Part shown: piece by piece, positions 42,241 to 51,259 of the stretch
Layout: each line of letters opens with the position of its first letter
How positions within the stretch are numbered: the stretch's first letter is position 1
From: JAAYJR01 sp964545315
GTDB taxonomy: Bacteria; Bacteroidota; Bacteroidia; Bacteroidales; Prolixibacteraceae
DNA length: 64,000 nt
Assembly (NCBI GenBank): GCA_964545315.1
Contig: CAZJGI010000005.1
Span: 28,682 to 92,681 of the forward strand
Direction of reading: 5' to 3'
Program-made: the position numbers and the translations under genes
The notes under the pieces: model-generated
Databases searched by the model: none
The model's input: only the letters and a program-made list of their open reading frames with translations
What the model was told of the DNA's origin: nothing

Positions 42241-43550
42241 AACAGGTAATTAAGACCAATGTAAAGGCCTGAATCACCGTCACGCTTATCTGCTGCCATA
42301 CCATAATCAACCGAAATAATAAAATTTTGGTTCATCACGATATTTAAACCTGTTCCATAGGAATAGTGCATTTTTTCTGCACCTTCATCAAAGTATGCCT
42401 CTTCCTGTGGCAGGTAACCTATGATAGGATCAGCGTCTATCTTACTGGTGACCCTGCCAAAATCAAGGAATCCGTTAAGTCCCAAATAAAAATTATTATT
42501 TATAAACTGAAACCTGGCAAACTTCCACCTGGCCTCAATATTTCCGTAAAAAATACCATCCCCTATAATCCTGTTGCGACGAATGCCTCTGAGCGACATT
42601 GCTCCTCCCAAACCTTCTGAAAGGTATTTCCTCATGGCAGAAGTTATTATCTGCGCCTGATAATAAAATGGCACATGGCCAGCTATAGTAGTTTGATAAC
42701 CAAGCCTGTAAACTAAAGAAAGGTCTTCCGGGACAATAGTAAAATATTGTCTGTGGGTTAAACTTAATTTTGCAAATGAGCTTTCTGAGCCCAAAAATTC
42801 AGGGGCTCCCAAAACTACAATCTCAGTCCATAAGCCTTTCATTGGATTAGGCTTGTTATCCCGGCTGTCATATACCAAACCTGCTTTGAATGTCGGTATA
42901 AAACCTCCGTCTGCTTCCTCTTCAGAAATTATCCCCCAATCCTGATATTTTTTATAAAGGCCATCGACGTCGGGCAAAAGGTCATCCCCCTCTTTACCTT
43001 TGTTGAGCTTGTCAAGATTAACTTCTCCGATTTTGAAATTCAGCATATTAAATCCTGCAGCCCATTTAAGGTGCTCTCCGGAAAACCTGCCCAGAAGATC
43101 CAATTTAAAACGGAACATCTTACGGTCATATTTGTAATACATGCGGCTTATATATTCATCACTTTCATCGTCAAAAAAATCAGCATTCACGATTGCATCA
43201 TAACCGTTAAATCCATAAAAATCATAAGCCATATCAGATAAGTAGCTTATATCAAGCGATGTCTGTAATCCCTTAATCAGCTTATCAGAATCATAATAAA
43301 AACGGTTGATCCCGCTTCCTTTGGTAAACCTTGACACTTCAAAATAGAGTGAGTGGTCATAAGCAGGATAACGGCTTCCATCTCCGTAATTAAACAAGTT
43401 TATCAGGGCACCGTATTGAAAACCCAGGTCAGCATCAAATGCAACTGAGGGAAGGGCGCCAAAATTCCATCCCTTTTTAGTGAGCTCATCCTGCGCATTT
43501 AAAGTGGATATTAAAAAAATAAACAACAGAGGCAAATAAAATTTCTTCAT
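42237..43550 (-). CDS. BamA/TamA-family outer-membrane protein (Omp85 barrel)
   Basis: A 437-residue protein with a signal peptide ending TLNAQ and then only a barrel; no POTRA domains are visible. Repeated strands such as GFQYGALINLFNYGDGSRYP and YHSYGTGLNIVMNQNFIISV, an internal LGGAMSLRGIRRNRIIG (an equivalent of the conserved Omp85 loop-6 R-G motif) and the terminal SGLYIGLNYLF with a C-terminal Phe support an outer-membrane barrel of the surface-antigen D15 type. Similar short Omp85 proteins in Bacteroidota have no known role. The gene stands alone and overlaps the leuB end by 4 bp. Confidence 0.8.
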   Translation of the reverse strand: MKKFYLPLLFIFLISTLNAQDELTKKGWNFGALPSVAFDADLGFQYGALINLFNYGDGSRYPAYDHSLYFEVSRFTKGSGINRFYYDSDKLIKGLQTSLDISYLSDMAYDFYGFNGYDAIVNADFFDDESDEYISRMYYKYDRKMFRFKLDLLGRFSGEHLKWAAGFNMLNFKIGEVNLDKLNKGKEGDDLLPDVDGLYKKYQDWGIISEEEADGGFIPTFKAGLVYDSRDNKPNPMKGLWTEIVVLGAPEFLGSESSFAKLSLTHRQYFTIVPEDLSLVYRLGYQTTIAGHVPFYYQAQIITSAMRKYLSEGLGGAMSLRGIRRNRIIGDGIFYGNIEARWKFARFQFINNNFYLGLNGFLDFGRVTSKIDADPIIGYLPQEEAYFDEGAEKMHYSYGTGLNIVMNQNFIISVDYGMAADKRDGDSGLYIGLNYLF

Positions 43551-43835
43551 AGCTGACAGTTAAGTATTATAAGCGAATATAAATAAAATTACAGTTCAAT
43601 TATTGTGTCCGGATTAAAAAGCGTTAATAATGCCTGTCCATGCGAAATGTTTATATTTATTAATCTTATTGACAATTACTTACAAGAAGAAAAATTTTTA
43701 TCGTTGCAAATTATCACTTTTTGTAAACGAGCTCAATTATTTATTACCCTAATCGAAGAATTATTTATTTATTTGTAATTTTAAAGCTTTTATTCCGGAT
43801 TGACAATAATACGTAAAATAATAATATCAGTAAAT

Positions 43836-45305
43836 ATGAAAACAGACAGAAGAAAATTTTTTCAGATTGCAGGTGCAGCAGGGGCTGGAATTTTTTCATC
43901 AGGATTAATATCTTGCAGTGAGAAGACTTCATCAAGTGCACCTACATCAGTACTTTCCAACATTTTAGAAGCAGTAAATGCCTCCCACCCACAAAAATTT
44001 AATATGTGTGGTTATGCTGCCCCAAAAATTGATGTGGTAAGAATAGGATTCATAGGATTAGGCAACAGGGGCCCGGGGGCTGTAGAAAGAATGTCGAATA
44101 TTGATGGGGTTGAAATAAAAGCTTTATGTGACAAAGACTCTGCAAGGCTTGTAAAAGGACAAAAAATACTTGACAGACACGGCCTCCCAAAAGCAAAAGA
44201 ATATGGAGGGACTGATGATGCCTGGAAAGAAATGTGCGAAAGCCCGGATATCGACCTCGTATACATCTGCACTCCATGGAGTCTCCATACACCCATGGCA
44301 GTCTATGCAATGGAATGTGGTAAGCACGCGGCTACTGAAGTTCCCGCTGCCCTAACCGTGGAAGAATCATGGCAATTGGTTGAAACATCCGAAAAAACAA
44401 AAAAACATTGCATGATGCTCGAAAACTGCTGTTATGATTTCTTCGAACTGCTTACGCTGAATATGGCAAGACAAGGATTCTTTGGCGAAGTACTGCACGT
44501 GGAAGGTGCCTATATCCATGACTTGCTTAATCCAAATTTCGAAAAAGGTCAGTACGCAGATATGTGGAGACTTAAAGAGAGCCGGAAAAGGAATGGCAAC
44601 CTGTATCCTACACACGGACTGGGGCCAATCTGTCAAATACTGAATATTAACAGGGGTGATAAAATGGATTATCTTACTTCTATGTCAACAAATGATTTCC
44701 AGATGGGCCCAATGGCTACTAAACTGGCAAAAGATGATCCATTTTATAATGAATTCCTTACCGATAAATACCGGGGTAACATGAATACCTCCCTGGTTCG
44801 TACCAACAAAGGAAAAACAATAATGATACAGCATGATGTAACATCCCCCCGGCCATACTCCAGAATTCATCTGGTTAGCGGCACAGAAGGAGTTGCACAG
44901 AAATACCCATTGCCCGGGAAAATAGCTAAAGGTCATAGTTGGTTCGATCCGGATGAATTAAAAGTACTTGAAGAGCAATATACTCCCAAAATAGTGAAAC
45001 TTGTCGGGGAGATGGCTAAGAAGGTAGGCGGCCACGGTGGAATGGATTTCCTCATGGACTGGAGGTTGATTGACTGCCTGAGAAATGGTATTGAGCTGGA
45101 CCAGGATGTATATGACGCAGCGCTATGGAGCGTAATCGGTCCCTTAAGCGAATGGTCTGTTGCTAACAGGTCTAACTCTATAGATGTCCCTGACTTTACA
45201 AACGGAGCATGGAATACCAATAAGCCTGTGGATGTTACGCTCTCAAAAGGCGGCACTACCGAAGTGAGGGCCAAAGTTAAAGCTGAAAGCCAATTGAGTG
45301 TTTAG
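43836..45305 (+). CDS. GH109-type Gfo/Idh/MocA protein, Tat-exported (copy 1)
   Basis: An NAD-dependent glycosidase of the oxidoreductase fold, related to alpha-N-acetylgalactosaminidases of family GH109; 489 residues from the ATG at 43836 (a TTG extension of 12 codons is rejected). The N-terminus DRRKFFQIAGAAGAG is a twin-arginine signal, followed by LISC, a possible lipid-attachment site. The Rossmann loop is RIGFIGLGNRGPGAVERM. Family landmarks are the Glu in ATEVPAALT, CCYDFFELLTLNMARQG, YPTHGLGP (matching Tyr225/His228 of the characterised Elizabethkingia enzyme, from memory) and GGHGGMDFLMDWRLIDCL. A sulfatase gene follows 72 bp later. Exact sugar specificity is not determined. Confidence 0.85.
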   Translation: MKTDRRKFFQIAGAAGAGIFSSGLISCSEKTSSSAPTSVLSNILEAVNASHPQKFNMCGYAAPKIDVVRIGFIGLGNRGPGAVERMSNIDGVEIKALCDKDSARLVKGQKILDRHGLPKAKEYGGTDDAWKEMCESPDIDLVYICTPWSLHTPMAVYAMECGKHAATEVPAALTVEESWQLVETSEKTKKHCMMLENCCYDFFELLTLNMARQGFFGEVLHVEGAYIHDLLNPNFEKGQYADMWRLKESRKRNGNLYPTHGLGPICQILNINRGDKMDYLTSMSTNDFQMGPMATKLAKDDPFYNEFLTDKYRGNMNTSLVRTNKGKTIMIQHDVTSPRPYSRIHLVSGTEGVAQKYPLPGKIAKGHSWFDPDELKVLEEQYTPKIVKLVGEMAKKVGGHGGMDFLMDWRLIDCLRNGIELDQDVYDAALWSVIGPLSEWSVANRSNSIDVPDFTNGAWNTNKPVDVTLSKGGTTEVRAKVKAESQLSV

Positions 45306-45377
45306 CAGTACTTTTTATTTAGTTTACAAGGTACTTCGAACCCGTTTTTAAACAAAACTCAATAACAGAATTTAAAA

Positions 45378-47153
45378 TTGAACCAAATATTGAGAGTAAT
45401 CTTACCGGTGATTTTGGGTTCAGCCTTAGTTTGCTGTATTCCGTCAGAAAAAAAAGCTCCGGCAAGGCCAAATATTGTTTTAATTTTATCAGACGACCAG
45501 GGATGGGGAGATTTAAGCATAAACGGAAATACTAATATCTCTACTCCAAACATCGACCGTCTGGCTAAAGAAGGAGTAACTTTTGAAAGATTCTATGTAT
45601 GTCCGGTATGCTCCCCCACCAGGGCTGAACTTTTTACCGGCAGGTACCATACCCGTGGAGGCGTTTATGCCACCTCAGCAGGAGGAGAGAGACTGGACCT
45701 GGATGAAACGACAATGGGTGAAATCTTTAAATCGGCCGGGTACAATACTGCTGCATATGGGAAATGGCATAACGGAATGCAACCTCCATACCACCCCAAT
45801 GCAAGGGGATTTGACGACTTCTATGGATTTTGCTCAGGACACTGGGGTAACTATTTTGAACCGGACCTTGAACATAATGGTGAGTTGATAAAAGGTAAAG
45901 GTTTTATAATTGATGACCTCACTGAAAAAGGAATAAACTTCATCGAAAAAAATAAAAATAATCCTTTTTTTCTTTACCTGCCTTTTAATTCCCCGCATTC
46001 TCCAATGCAAGTGCCGGATCAGTGGTGGGAAAAATATAAAAATAAACAACTGGATATGACACACAGAGATCCTGACCTGGAGGATATTACATTTACAAAA
46101 GCAGCTCTGGCAATGTGTGAAAATATAGACTGGAACGTTGGCCGTATTATCAAAAAAATTGAGGATTCAGGGCTTTCTGAAAAAACCATTATTATTTATT
46201 TATCAGATAACGGGCCAAACGGATGGAGATGGAACGGCGGAATGAAAGGCAGAAAAGGCTCAACAGATGAAGGTGGAGTGAGAGTTCCTATGTTCATCAA
46301 ATGGGAAAGTACTTTAAATCCGGGGAAAACAATCCCGACAATTGCAGGGGCTGTTGACCTTATGCCTACTCTCGCCGATCTTGCAGGAATTAATTATATA
46401 TCAGGGAAACCACTCGACGGAGTTAGCTTAAAACCTTTATTGATTGAAGATAATCCCCAGTGGGAAGAGAGATACATATTTAACTACTGGTCAGGTAAAA
46501 CAAGTGTAAGAAGCCAGCAGTTCCGCCTGGACAATCAGGGAAAACTATTCGACATGGACAACGATCCCGGACAATATTATGATGTGTCGGATAAGTATCC
46601 GGAAATATTTAAGGAGATGCAAGTTGCTAAAAGAAACTGGATAGAAGATGCGCTTAAAGAATTACCCGAATCAGATACACGTTATTTCACAGTAGGGCAT
46701 CCTGATTTTATTTATACCCAGTTACCTGCCCGGGACGGAATCCCTCATGGTAAAATTATCCGGTCAAACAGGTATCCGAACAGTTCATTCTTTACTAACT
46801 GGGAAAGTACAACCGATAGTATTACCTGGAATATTGATGTGCTTGCTGACGGGTATTTTGATGTGACATTATATTATACTTGTCCAGCTAAAGATAAAGG
46901 GTCTAAAATTGAATTAAAATTTAATGACGCTAAATTAAATGCAATAATCACAGAACCCCATGACCCTCCCCTATATGGAATGGAATATGACCGTGTACCA
47001 CGTCATGAATCATATGTGAAAGATTTCAAACCATTAAAGATGGGAACCATTCATTTAAAAAAGGGGAAAGGTTTACTAACCCTTAAAGCAATTGAAATTC
47101 CGGGTATCGGGGTAATGGATTTCAAAATGATTATGTTTAAAAGAGATTCATAA
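45378..47153 (+). CDS. sulfatase (S1 family) with extra C-terminal beta domain
   Basis: A formylglycine sulfatase of 591 residues. The gene starts with TTG; no ATG would keep the signal peptide, which ends near LVCC, a poor lipobox. Metal-site VLILSDDQGWGDLSING, the maturation motif C78-S-P-T-R82 and AAYGKWHNGMQPPYHPNARG are clear; a second metal-site piece is YLSDNGPNGW. The catalytic part ends near residue 445. About 120 further residues (for example SITWNIDVLADGYFDVTLYY) look like a beta-sandwich that may bind carbohydrate. It lies between the first GH109-type gene and the TonB-dependent receptor gene. Confidence 0.88.
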   Translation: MNQILRVILPVILGSALVCCIPSEKKAPARPNIVLILSDDQGWGDLSINGNTNISTPNIDRLAKEGVTFERFYVCPVCSPTRAELFTGRYHTRGGVYATSAGGERLDLDETTMGEIFKSAGYNTAAYGKWHNGMQPPYHPNARGFDDFYGFCSGHWGNYFEPDLEHNGELIKGKGFIIDDLTEKGINFIEKNKNNPFFLYLPFNSPHSPMQVPDQWWEKYKNKQLDMTHRDPDLEDITFTKAALAMCENIDWNVGRIIKKIEDSGLSEKTIIIYLSDNGPNGWRWNGGMKGRKGSTDEGGVRVPMFIKWESTLNPGKTIPTIAGAVDLMPTLADLAGINYISGKPLDGVSLKPLLIEDNPQWEERYIFNYWSGKTSVRSQQFRLDNQGKLFDMDNDPGQYYDVSDKYPEIFKEMQVAKRNWIEDALKELPESDTRYFTVGHPDFIYTQLPARDGIPHGKIIRSNRYPNSSFFTNWESTTDSITWNIDVLADGYFDVTLYYTCPAKDKGSKIELKFNDAKLNAIITEPHDPPLYGMEYDRVPRHESYVKDFKPLKMGTIHLKKGKGLLTLKAIEIPGIGVMDFKMIMFKRDS

Positions 47154-47321
47154 ATTAATGATGTATAGATGTATAATTGATTTATGCAATGAAGAAGAGC
47201 TTCCTGCAATTACGTTTCGCACAAACAAATGACCTGGTGATGCGGAATTGAGGGCAACCTTCCACACAATTAATGTATCAAAATACAGTTAATTATAAAT
47301 TGTATAATTAGTTTTGTGTTA

Positions 47322-49733
47322 ATGAGAAAAAGCCTTGTTGTCTATATACTTTTTTTGATTTCTAACTGCTCACTTTACGCACAGAGCAGAAATGCCACGC
47401 TCAGGGGGATAATCAGGGACCAGGATGGCACACCTGTCGATCTTGTTAACATAGGGCTCAAAGATTATTCGATAGGAACCAGTTCAAACAGGGAGGGTAA
47501 ATTTCTTCTTCGCATACCTGCCGGTAAAGAGATTATAGCAGTATTTCGTTCTATAGGTTATGAGACAGTATCAGACACTGTTAATGCCGGAGCTGAAGAA
47601 AACATTTTTATTGAAGTAACAATGAAAAATGCAGACATTCAGATTCCTGAGGTCACCGTAACTGAGAAGCAAAGAAATACCGGAGGTGTAATCCGTATAG
47701 ATCCAAAATTTCTGCAGATATTACCCGATGCAGCTACCGGCGGGGTTGAAGCTTTAATAAAAACCCTTCCGGGAGTATCAACAAACAACGAGCTTAGTTC
47801 CCAATATACAGTGCGCGGTGGTAATTTTGATGAAAACATGGTTTATGTAAATGATATAGAAATTTACAGGCCTTTTCTCGTCAGGGCAGGACAACAGGAA
47901 GGTTTGAGTTTTATTAACAGCGACCTTGTTTCAACAATTGACTTTTCAGCAGGCGGCTTTGATGCCCGTTACGGAGATAAAATGTCTTCAGTACTGGACA
48001 TAAAATATCGCCGGCCCAGTGTCTTCAGAGGATCAGCTTCAATGAGCCTCCTTGGCGCTACCGCGCACTTTGAGGATATCGCATTGAAGGGTAAGTTGTC
48101 ACATATTACAGGAATACGTTATAAAACTAACCGCTATCTTTTGAGCGGTCTAGATGAAAAAGGGGAATATAATCCGGATTTCGTTGATTTACAAACATAT
48201 ATAACCTACAGGTTATCAAATGTATTTGATATTTCTTTCCTTGGCAACATTGCTCAAAATAAATATCAGTTCGTACCACAAACCCGGACAACTACATTTG
48301 GAACATGGGATGCACCCCTGAATACAAAAATATTTTTCGACGGTCAGGAAATAGACAATTTTAAAACCAGTCTTGGAGCATTAACGGTAAATTATCATCC
48401 CAACGTTAACCTTAACCTGAAATTTATTACATCAGCATTCACTACATCAGAGAATGAGACCTATGACATTATGGGGCAATACTACCTCAACCAGTTAGAG
48501 CGGAATATGTCAACCGAAGAGTTCGGTGACAGTATACTGAACCTTGGAGTCGGGGCTTTTATTAATCACGCCAGAAACCATCTCAGGGCTACAGTTTACA
48601 GTTTTTCACACAAAGGTGCCTATAATTCAGAAAACCATCTCATTAACTGGGGCTTTAAGGTGCAGCACGAACTATTTAATGATAAAACAGATGAATGGAT
48701 TTACAGGGACTCAACAGGATATTCAATACCCTATTCCGATACAGAAGTACTTTTATATTACACACTAAAAGGAAAAAATGAAATACGTTCAAACAGGATT
48801 ACAGGATTTGTGCAAGATACCTGGAACCTGCCATTAAATAATGGCGATCTCTATTTAGCCGGTGGCATCAGGTTCAACTACTGGGGATTTAACGATGAAT
48901 TACTGGTAAGCCCCAGAGCCTCTTTAAGTTATTTTCCGAAGTGGCAAAATAAAGTATCTTTCAGCCTTTCGGGCGGCATGTATCACCAGTCTCCGTTTTT
49001 CAAAGAGCTAAAACAACGCGACGGCTTTATAAATTATGATATTAAAGCCCAGCGCTCATTCCAGGTAGTCCTGGGTTCAGATTATGTATTCACTGCCTGG
49101 AACAGACCATTCAGGTTTACCGCCGAAGCCTACTATAAATGGATGAGCCGCCTGGTCCCTTATAATGTCGATAATGTAAGAATTCGATACATATCAGAAC
49201 AAGAATCGAAAGGATATGCAGGAGGCATTGACCTTAACATAAACGGTGAATTTGTTAGCGGGGTGCAGTCCTGGGCAAGCCTGTCACTTATGAGTACAAA
49301 AGAAGATGTGTACGGGGATGGCCATGGATATATCCCCCGCCCCACAGACCAATGGATGAACTTCAGTCTCTTTTTTCAGGATTATTTTCCCGGTAATCCG
49401 TCATATAAAATGCAACTTTCAGGATTCTATGGATCACGGCTGCCTACGGGACCTCCAAAATCTGAAAGATACCAGGATGTATTCAGAATGCCTGCCTATC
49501 GCCGCATAGACCTGGGTTTATCAAAAATTATTATAAGCCCGGCTAATAATTCGAAACACAGGCTTACACAGCATATTAATGATATGTGGATCAGCCTGGA
49601 GGTATTTAACCTGCTGAATATCAATAATACTATATCATATTTTTGGGTATCAAGCCTGCAGGGCGACCAGTTTGCAGTACCAAACTATCTGACGAACAGA
49701 AAATTAAATTTAAAATTAACTGTTAAATTCTGA
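47322..49733 (+). CDS. TonB-dependent receptor with CarboxypepD-regulatory-like N-terminus
   Basis: An outer-membrane transporter of 803 residues from the ATG at 47322 (two codons after an in-frame GTG). The signal peptide ends SLYAQ. Residues about 25-105 form a carboxypeptidase-regulatory-like domain (RGIIRDQDGTPVDLVNIGLK), then comes a plug (ALIKTLPGVSTNNELSSQY, VRGGNFDENMVYVNDIEIYR) and a barrel ending LNLKLTVKF with a C-terminal Phe. It is shorter than SusC proteins (about 1000 residues), lacks their signature and has no SusD partner. Its place among sulfatase and GH109-type genes suggests oligosaccharide uptake, but this receptor type is also found in unrelated contexts. Confidence 0.9.
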   Translation: MRKSLVVYILFLISNCSLYAQSRNATLRGIIRDQDGTPVDLVNIGLKDYSIGTSSNREGKFLLRIPAGKEIIAVFRSIGYETVSDTVNAGAEENIFIEVTMKNADIQIPEVTVTEKQRNTGGVIRIDPKFLQILPDAATGGVEALIKTLPGVSTNNELSSQYTVRGGNFDENMVYVNDIEIYRPFLVRAGQQEGLSFINSDLVSTIDFSAGGFDARYGDKMSSVLDIKYRRPSVFRGSASMSLLGATAHFEDIALKGKLSHITGIRYKTNRYLLSGLDEKGEYNPDFVDLQTYITYRLSNVFDISFLGNIAQNKYQFVPQTRTTTFGTWDAPLNTKIFFDGQEIDNFKTSLGALTVNYHPNVNLNLKFITSAFTTSENETYDIMGQYYLNQLERNMSTEEFGDSILNLGVGAFINHARNHLRATVYSFSHKGAYNSENHLINWGFKVQHELFNDKTDEWIYRDSTGYSIPYSDTEVLLYYTLKGKNEIRSNRITGFVQDTWNLPLNNGDLYLAGGIRFNYWGFNDELLVSPRASLSYFPKWQNKVSFSLSGGMYHQSPFFKELKQRDGFINYDIKAQRSFQVVLGSDYVFTAWNRPFRFTAEAYYKWMSRLVPYNVDNVRIRYISEQESKGYAGGIDLNINGEFVSGVQSWASLSLMSTKEDVYGDGHGYIPRPTDQWMNFSLFFQDYFPGNPSYKMQLSGFYGSRLPTGPPKSERYQDVFRMPAYRRIDLGLSKIIISPANNSKHRLTQHINDMWISLEVFNLLNINNTISYFWVSSLQGDQFAVPNYLTNRKLNLKLTVKF

Positions 49734-49755
49734 TCAATGCAGCAAATCCGCAAAT

Positions 49756-49805
49756 CCGTCGGTTGAAACCGACGGCAAAGGATAAAGTTCTGATCATGGC
49801 TGCTA
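49756..49805. repeat. dispersed palindromic repeat, second locus (truncated by gap)
   Basis: The hairpin CCGTCGGTT-GA-AACCGACGG (49756-49775), followed by CAAAGGATAA (49776-49785), repeats the left module of the array at 40713. The nonamer TTCTGATCA occurs on both sides (49728-49736 and 49788-49796). The rest of the element is lost in the assembly gap. Confidence 0.75.
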
Positions 49806-49905
49806 NNNNNNNNNNNNNNNNNNNNNNNNNNNNNNNNNNNNNNNNNNNNNNNNNNNNNNNNNNNNNNNNNNNNNNNNNNNNNNNNNNNNNNNNNNNNNNN
49901 NNNNN
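49806..49905. other. assembly gap (100 N) after the repeat and within the anion transporter gene
   Basis: The repeat module lies on the left and transporter codons on the right. The missing C-terminal part of the transporter (roughly 100-150 residues by family length) cannot fit in 100 bp, so the true gap is larger. Confidence 0.9.
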
Positions 49906-50915
49906 ACCAAAGAAGCAAACCATATAAGAATATTTATTGCCTCCTTTCTTGAAATCAAATCATCCCAGGTAATAACATTCAAAAAGACCATTACAGACAC
50001 AACAGTAATTGCTGTTGTTGTTGGATGAATACCAATTTTTTCACCAAAAATCCACATAATAAGTGCTACCCCTGCGAGCAAACCCATCAACATCTCTTTT
50101 TTTGTTAATGCACCCAGTGTTTTCAGTTCACTATCAGCCCATGCCGGCGCTTCGGGAGAATATTTCTGGTATGGAGGATAAATTATATAGATCAGCCATG
50201 GTGTCAGCAAAAACGCAGGTAACATAAGCGGTAACATTATTTTCGCCCATTCAGCCCAGGATATTATGTGGCCGGTACCTTCGGTAATAAATTCAATAGC
50301 AAGGAGGTTAGGTGCAAGGGCTGTTAGAAACATTGAACTTGTAACACAAGTGGAAGCAATCCCAACCCACATAAGATAAGCACCTAACTTACGAGGTTCA
50401 TGGTCGGGAGTAGAATTAAAAATCAAGGGGATATTAATTGCAACAGGATAAACAGTACCTGCACTTCTTGCAGTATTTGATGGCATAAATGGCGAAAGCA
50501 TCAGGTCAGATAACGCTACGGCATACCCCAGGCCAAGTGAACTTTTACCCAAATATTTAACCATGATAAGAGATATTCTTTTCCCTAAGCCTGTCTTCTG
50601 GTATCCCAAAGCAATCATAAATGCAGTAAAGATCAACCATATAACGGTATTTGAAAAACCGGAAAGAGCCCATGATATACTTTGACCCGAATCTCCTGTA
50701 AGGCCTAAAACAGCTGCAAATGATACCCCGGCAAATCCTATCAACGCCGAAGGGACAGGCTCAAGTATAAGGCCGGTTACCACTGCCAGAAAAACTCCCA
50801 GAAAACGCCATCCATTAAGTGTTAATCCTTCCGGTACCGGGATAACCCAGATTAAGGCCAATACAATAAATGGAATTATTGCCTTTATTACTTTATCAGA
50901 TTTCTTTTTTTTCAA
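49906..50915 (-). CDS. SLC13/DASS-family anion transporter (3' end lost in gap)
   Basis: An inner-membrane sodium- or proton-coupled anion transporter; about 336 residues are visible of an expected 450-490. The conserved motif region PFMPSNTARSAGTVYPVAIN holds the first substrate-binding hairpin with SNT; IASTCVTSSMFLTALAPNLL follows. The start is TTG (encoding MKKKKSDKV), because the next Met lies deep in a membrane helix. Known relatives carry di- or tricarboxylates or sulfate. Between a receptor gene and sulfatase genes, sulfate export or import is tempting, yet the SNT motif also fits dicarboxylates. The second half of the binding site is in the gap. Confidence 0.82.
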
Positions 50916-51259
50916 TCTTATAGTATAATTTAATTTAGAACTTCTACAAAGAATCCTTTAATTCAAAGAAAACCATTTAAATCAAAAAAATAACAGACAT
51001 TTTTATTTTCAACAAATATGAATAAAAATTTTGCAGAAGAATACTCAGATAGAAGTTTTTATTGCACAAAAACTACTTTACAAATCACTGCATTAAAGAT
51101 AAGATAACCGATAGTTTGTAATATTTTTGTAAATAAATGTTCCGGATGCTACATATAAACCGATTAATTATATTACTTTATAATCCTTGTCAGATAAGAA
51201 ATTGCAAAAAAATGATTAAACGGTAAAAATTATTACTCATTGAAAAATATTACAAAAAA
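50916..51259. promoter_or_regulatory. divergent intergenic region with candidate -7 element
   Basis: No gene is seen in these 344 bp between the anion transporter and the second island sulfatase. TATTTTTG at 51122-51129 matches TAnnTTTG on the plus strand and would give a leader of about 125 nt; no -33 element is placed. The region is very AT-rich, so the match could be by chance. Confidence 0.35.

Noticed and set aside
47309..47316. TAGTTTTG just before the TonB-dependent receptor start as a promoter giving a leaderless transcript
   Set aside because: It matches the -7 consensus but lies only 5 bp before the ATG, and no -33 element accompanies it; a chance match in AT-rich DNA is as likely.
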